Assembly (NCBI GenBank): GCA_964479535.1
Contig: CAYZMM010000019.1
Location: 36,470-100,469 of the forward strand
Length of the DNA: 64,000 bases
From: S015-6 sp964479535
GTDB lineage: Bacteria > Desulfobacterota > DSWW01
Direction: 5' to 3'
The translations under genes and the position numbers were made by a program. The notes under the pieces were generated by a model. That model saw only the letters and a program-made list of their open reading frames with translations. It was not told the DNA's origin and did no database searches. Below are positions 60,633 to 64,000 of the stretch, piece after piece (position 1 is the stretch's first letter; the number at the start of each line of letters is the position of its first letter).

Positions 60633-60729
60633 TTACGCCGTACTCAGCGGCACTCACTTCCTGGTCGTCGGGATTCTTGATGTCAAATACGACCTTATGC
60701 AACTGCCCTTCGGTAAATTTGAATTTACC
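60496..60729. repeat. Direct repeat copy A of the sulfatase 3' end (partner 61551-61784)
   Basis: The 234-bp block 60496-60729 aligns without gaps to 61551-61784 at roughly 94-95% identity by eye. The last 80-odd bases are identical and correspond to the sulfatase C-terminal codons. Beyond 60729 similarity stops abruptly at a run of T. It marks a duplication/deletion event in the sulfatase cluster. Confidence 0.85.
60625..60729 (-). pseudogene. 3' remnant of a third sulfatase gene copy
   Basis: 34 codons (GKFKFTEGQLHKVVFDIKNP to EVSAAEYGVIE) plus stop TAG 60625-60627 match the C-terminus of both sulfatases, especially the right-hand one. Everything upstream of the GKF codons is missing and replaced by the 60768-61439 gene. 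The remnant preserves the original stop codon, which the right-hand sulfatase has lost. Confidence 0.8.
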
Positions 60730-60767
60730 ATTTTTTTGAAACGGAGGAATTTGTGACATTCGCTTCG

Positions 60768-61439
60768 TCACATAGCGCGTCGGGTTGACCTTATCCAGCC
60801 AACCAACAGGAAAATAGTAAGGCCAATTCCTCCAGCTATCCAGCGAAGGTCAGGAATCCCAATATCGCGAGACAGTGGAGCTAAAACAACTTTCAAGGAT
60901 GCCCGTTTATATGGCTCGACCTTCAGGTATTCAGGGTCAGTAACCAAGTCGAAAAATGCCCGCCTTCCAGTATACCGAACAACAAGGACACGATCCCAGT
61001 TGTCCAATTCAGGTTCATAGACAAGCAGATTGCTTTTTTCCTGGCCTTCCGAAATTCCTGAGGTGTCCCCGCCGAAATACGGGTAGGATCCGGATTTAAT
61101 CAACTTGGGGCCCATAACATCTTCGTAATGTTCGTTAGCTTCCAATGGGGTTAACGTCTCAGGAACTCCGGAAACTGGCTCAATTTCATCGAAATATCGC
61201 ATAAGATTCAGCATATAGACAGGCTTACCATCATCTCTTTCGCCCCAATCCCGCATGCGAGCGATAAATTCATTCCGCTCTTCCATCTCGACAGGAAGAT
61301 TTTTTTCCATAATGTCGATATATTGATCGACTTCCGCTTTGGTAAGGGTTTCTGAAGACTGCCAGGCCGAGACAGCCAAAAATAGTAAAACCATCACGAT
61401 ACCAACAATAATCTCAACAAAATATCTCTTCATTTGCAC
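60768..61439 (-). CDS. Membrane-anchored protein with DUF1330/EthD-like domain
   Basis: 223 residues with an N-terminal helix (IIVGIVMVLLFLAVSAW) and a C-terminal helix (WIAGGIGLTIFLLVGW). Between them KPVYMLNLMRYFDEIEPV and NEHYEDVMGPKLIKSGSYPYFGGDTSG and the ending RVLVVRYTGRRAFFDLVTDPEY resemble DUF1330-type dimeric alpha-beta barrel proteins. Activity unknown. Base composition is AT-richer than the sulfatases around it, and the gene sits exactly where the body of the third sulfatase copy is missing, so it may be a later insertion. GGAGGA precedes ATG 61439. Confidence 0.65.
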   Translation of the reverse strand: MQMKRYFVEIIVGIVMVLLFLAVSAWQSSETLTKAEVDQYIDIMEKNLPVEMEERNEFIARMRDWGERDDGKPVYMLNLMRYFDEIEPVSGVPETLTPLEANEHYEDVMGPKLIKSGSYPYFGGDTSGISEGQEKSNLLVYEPELDNWDRVLVVRYTGRRAFFDLVTDPEYLKVEPYKRASLKVVLAPLSRDIGIPDLRWIAGGIGLTIFLLVGWIRSTRRAM

Positions 61440-61516
61440 TCCTCCTTTTTTAAGTTAACAAGTTTTACACATTGCACTTCTATGACTTCTCTTGTCTTTT
61501 AGTTTTTCAGCAGGGT

Positions 61517-61675
61517 TTAAAATCTCAAATGCTTCGCCAAATATACCACGTCATATGTCCTGCCCGTCGCCGCCTGGTGGTATACGCCGGCCAGTGCAAC
61601 GGGGATAAGGCCCGCAAGGGTGAGGCCACCGGATAGCGGCCACAGCCCTCGCGGTTTTTCCTTCAGATGAATCAT
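61517..61675 (-). CDS. Small hydrophobic ORF, copy 2 (overlaps extended sulfatase end)
   Basis: 52 codons from ATG 61675 to TAA 61517-61519, with LTLAGLIPVALAGVYHQAA. Homologous to the frame at 60447-60632. It lies in a different frame within the extended 3' end of the right-hand sulfatase. Real expression is uncertain. Confidence 0.25.
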   Translation of the reverse strand: MIHLKEKPRGLWPLSGGLTLAGLIPVALAGVYHQAATGRTYDVVYLAKHLRF

Positions 61676-64000
61676 CGAAGTATTCAATTACGCTGTACTC
61701 AGCGGCACTCACTTCCTGGTCGTCGGGATTCTTGATGTCAAATACGACCTTATGCAACTGCCCTTCGGTAAATTTGAATTTACCTTTGTCCGCATATTCC
61801 TCATTCACGGGCAGGCCTTCATCACGGCCGATGTCGAACGTTTCGTGAGCTGTATAAGAACCATATACAGTCGCGGTAATGTCCATTTCGCCCACCTTTT
61901 CGTCGTTGATGAAGAATTCGACGGTAGAGGGCCCGTTCAACTTTTGCTCTTTCATGGTATGTTTCAATGTGATTTTGATATCACCGTGCGGTATTTTCAC
62001 TTCGCCGTCGAAATCGTGCCAGTACAGGCCAAGCGTGGAATAGCTGTATCTCAGTTTCCCGTCTTTTATAAACAGGGCCTGTCCTCCGATATGTTCACCA
62101 ATCGCATAAATCACGCCCTCGGTCGTATCATCGGCCGTTATATAGGCATTCACCTCATAGTTTGTTGATTTGATCTCGGGTCCGGCCAGGTCGGGTACCC
62201 GGTAAACATTGGGTGTCAGTTCCCAATGGCGTTTTGCAACCCGTTGCGGATTGGATTCCGGTTGCAGTGATCTGCCCATGGAACCGCCGATAGGATAGAC
62301 ATCGTACTTCTCGGCTTCTTCCCAGAACAGTTCTTCCAGTTCCTTGACTTTTTCCGGGTACCGGTCCGCCACATTCACCTGCTGTATCGGGTCTTCATTG
62401 ATGTTGTACAATTCCCATTCGGTATTCAGGGGATCGAAGTTTGCCATGGCAGCGGGATCAAGTGACCAGGGAATACGATAAGGCTTCCCGGAAATTGTCC
62501 AACCATCATGATACAAGCCCATGAAACCCAACATTTCAAAATACTGGGTGGGATGGTTTGTTTTCGCATCCGGATTGTTCCATGCATAGGTCAGTGATTT
62601 GCCCGGATACGCTTTTCTTTTCTGGCCGTTCACATAGTCGGGTGCGGGAACGCCGGTCACTTCCAGAATCGTCGGAACGATATCGGTGACGTTCTGAAAC
62701 TGCCTGCGCCATTCGCCCCTGGCTTCGATGGCTTTGGGGTATCTTATGGCCGTGGCGGACATGGTTCCGCCGAAATGGGACGCCATTTGCTTGGTCCACT
62801 GGAACGGGGTTGAGGATGCGTAAGCCCATGCGACCGAATAATGGTTGGCCATGTGCGGCCCGCCCCAGGCCTCCAATCCTCCGAACTCTTCAAGTTTCTC
62901 CAGTTGCTGTTCCATGGTCAGCGGCGGGAACCCGTTCTGCATCAACAGCTCGGAGAATGTTCCGGTGGGCGTTCCTTCCGCGGTGCAGCCGTTGTCCGCG
63001 GTCAGATAAATCACAAGGGTGTTGTCCAGTTCGCCCATTTCCTCGATATGGTCAATGACCCTTCCGATGTGATAATCCACATGTTCCAGAAAAGCGGCAT
63101 TGACCTCCATCTGCCGAGACAAATACCTTTTCCCCTCGTCGCTAAAGGAATCCCACTTTGGGATGGATTCCGGCCAGTCCACCATTTTGGCATCTTCGGG
63201 AACCAAACCCAGCTTTTTCTGGCGTTCCAGGAGTTTCGCTCTGTACACATGCCAGCCTTCATCGAACTGCCCCTTGTATTTATCCCGCCACTCTTTGGGG
63301 ACCTGGATGGGTGCATGAACGGCACCCGGTGTGTAGTAAATAAAGAAAGGCACATCCCGCAGACCTTTCCAGTTGTCCAGCCATTTGATGGCCTGGTCTG
63401 CCATACCCTGGGATATATGAAATTCAGAACCGTCCGCATTGGTTTTCGGGGTTTCAATGGCCGTGGTGTTTTCGTACAATAAGGGATGGAACTGGTTCGT
63501 CTCGCCGCCCAGGAATCCCCAGAAATACTCGAAGCCCCAGATACCTGTGGGCCAGCTCTCGAAAGGACCGGCAGGCGAGGCCTCTTCCATGGGGGTATTG
63601 TGCCATTTGCCGAATGCAGCCGTGGCATATCCATTGTCGGTTAGAATCTTTGCAATGGATGGTGTCGTATAGTCGATTTGTGAATTGTACCCCGGATAAC
63701 CGGTGGCAAACTCTGATATAATCCCGGTTCCGATCTGGTGGATATTATAGCCGGTCAACAGCGAGCCGCGGGTGGGGGAACAAACCGCGGCCACGGACAT
63801 GTGCGTGTATCGAATGCCTTCATCACCCAAACGGTCGAAGGTGGGTGTCTTCATGACGCCCCCAAAGGATGTTGCATTCGAATAACCGGCGTCATCCAGC
63901 ATAATAATAAGGACATTGGGAGCACCCTCGGGGGCTTTCGGCTGCCCGATAAAATCGGGTTTCGAGTCCGCCAGGGTCTTTCCCTGGACCCCTTTCCATT
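61551..64000 (-). CDS. Type I sulfatase, copy 2 (5' end beyond window edge), with C-terminal extension
   Basis: The frame enters from the right edge (WKGVQGKTLADSKPDF) and is nearly colinear with the 55638-58073 sulfatase. It has IIMLDDAGYS, CSPTRGSLLTG and the same C-terminal beta domain; identity looks well above 80%. The signal peptide lies outside the window. Its original stop is mutated: where the 60625 remnant has GAA-TAG, this gene has GAA-TAC, so translation runs about 40 residues further (FDDSSEGKTARAV onward) to TGA 61551-61553. The extension is proline/arginine-rich and unlike the family. Probably an exported sulfate-ester hydrolase. Confidence 0.88.
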   Translation of the reverse strand, partial: WKGVQGKTLADSKPDFIGQPKAPEGAPNVLIIMLDDAGYSNATSFGGVMKTPTFDRLGDEGIRYTHMSVAAVCSPTRGSLLTGYNIHQIGTGIISEFATGYPGYNSQIDYTTPSIAKILTDNGYATAAFGKWHNTPMEEASPAGPFESWPTGIWGFEYFWGFLGGETNQFHPLLYENTTAIETPKTNADGSEFHISQGMADQAIKWLDNWKGLRDVPFFIYYTPGAVHAPIQVPKEWRDKYKGQFDEGWHVYRAKLLERQKKLGLVPEDAKMVDWPESIPKWDSFSDEGKRYLSRQMEVNAAFLEHVDYHIGRVIDHIEEMGELDNTLVIYLTADNGCTAEGTPTGTFSELLMQNGFPPLTMEQQLEKLEEFGGLEAWGGPHMANHYSVAWAYASSTPFQWTKQMASHFGGTMSATAIRYPKAIEARGEWRRQFQNVTDIVPTILEVTGVPAPDYVNGQKRKAYPGKSLTYAWNNPDAKTNHPTQYFEMLGFMGLYHDGWTISGKPYRIPWSLDPAAMANFDPLNTEWELYNINEDPIQQVNVADRYPEKVKELEELFWEEAEKYDVYPIGGSMGRSLQPESNPQRVAKRHWELTPNVYRVPDLAGPEIKSTNYEVNAYITADDTTEGVIYAIGEHIGGQALFIKDGKLRYSYSTLGLYWHDFDGEVKIPHGDIKITLKHTMKEQKLNGPSTVEFFINDEKVGEMDITATVYGSYTAHETFDIGRDEGLPVNEEYADKGKFKFTEGQLHKVVFDIKNPDDQEVSAAEYSVIEYFDDSSEGKTARAVAAIRWPHPCGPYPRCTGRRIPPGGDGQDI

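Overview
The window looks like chromosome from a GC-rich, strictly anaerobic bacterium, most likely a member of the Desulfobacterota (former Deltaproteobacteria). I base this on two oxygen-sensitive glycyl radical enzymes (GREs), a pair of HgdB/benzoyl-CoA-reductase-like iron-sulfur subunits, a corrinoid methyltransferase fusion, multiheme cytochromes, sigma-54 promoters and GGGGAC-type palindromic repeats. The taxonomic call is inference. No rRNA, tRNA or CRISPR array was seen.

Layout. 1-5 kb: an SDR oxidoreductase, then a plus-strand six-gene run with a duplicated-motif protein, small membrane and zinc-ribbon proteins, a CruF-like carotenoid-type membrane protein and a lysophospholipid-type acyltransferase. 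5-13.4 kb: an FGGY kinase overlapping a saccharopine-dehydrogenase-like reductase, an FMN reductase, a VOC protein and a large DUF3160 lipoprotein. 13.4-20.5 kb: a tight six-gene minus-strand operon (YgbA-like, MtaA/corrinoid fusion, ferredoxin-like protein, PpiC, membrane protein, acyl-CoA synthetase). 20.7-26.8 kb: a DUF364 protein, a GntR regulator with two overlapping HgdB-type subunits, and an MscS channel.

26.8-42.9 kb is the most interesting part. A GRE (27111-29618) carries CMSP at the radical Cys and an Arg 15 residues later, the pattern of fumarate-adding (benzylsuccinate synthase-type) enzymes. A convincing sigma-54 promoter precedes it. A minus-strand operon of enoyl-CoA hydratase, SDR, acyl-CoA dehydrogenase, DUF35 protein and thiolase (37392-41943) also has a sigma-54 promoter and matches most of the gene content of the bbs module that oxidises benzylsuccinate. 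Downstream of that operon lies a second GRE with an unusual GCVYLE active-site loop. Both sigma-54 promoters face remnants of sigma-54 activators that have lost most or all of the AAA+ domain. Two cytochrome genes (one a heme/beta-barrel fusion, one pentaheme) and a DMT transporter with a stop at codon 3 lie in between. The inferred theme is anaerobic activation of a hydrocarbon or aromatic compound by fumarate addition, followed by CoA-linked beta-oxidation. The GRE activase, small Bss-type subunits and CoA-transferase are not in the window.

43-55.6 kb: a PHP-domain lipoprotein, an IS91-type element with a truncated integrase, fragments of a histidine kinase and a SpoVR protein, and then mostly envelope proteins (metallophosphatase lipoprotein, glycine-zipper protein, tandem lipoproteins, MltF-like transglycosylase, two outer-membrane proteins). 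55.6-64 kb: a visibly less GC-rich cluster with two closely related type I sulfatases, a diverged alkylsulfatase-type metallo-beta-lactamase-fold protein, an SCP2-like protein and remnants of a duplication. The last sulfatase runs off the window edge.
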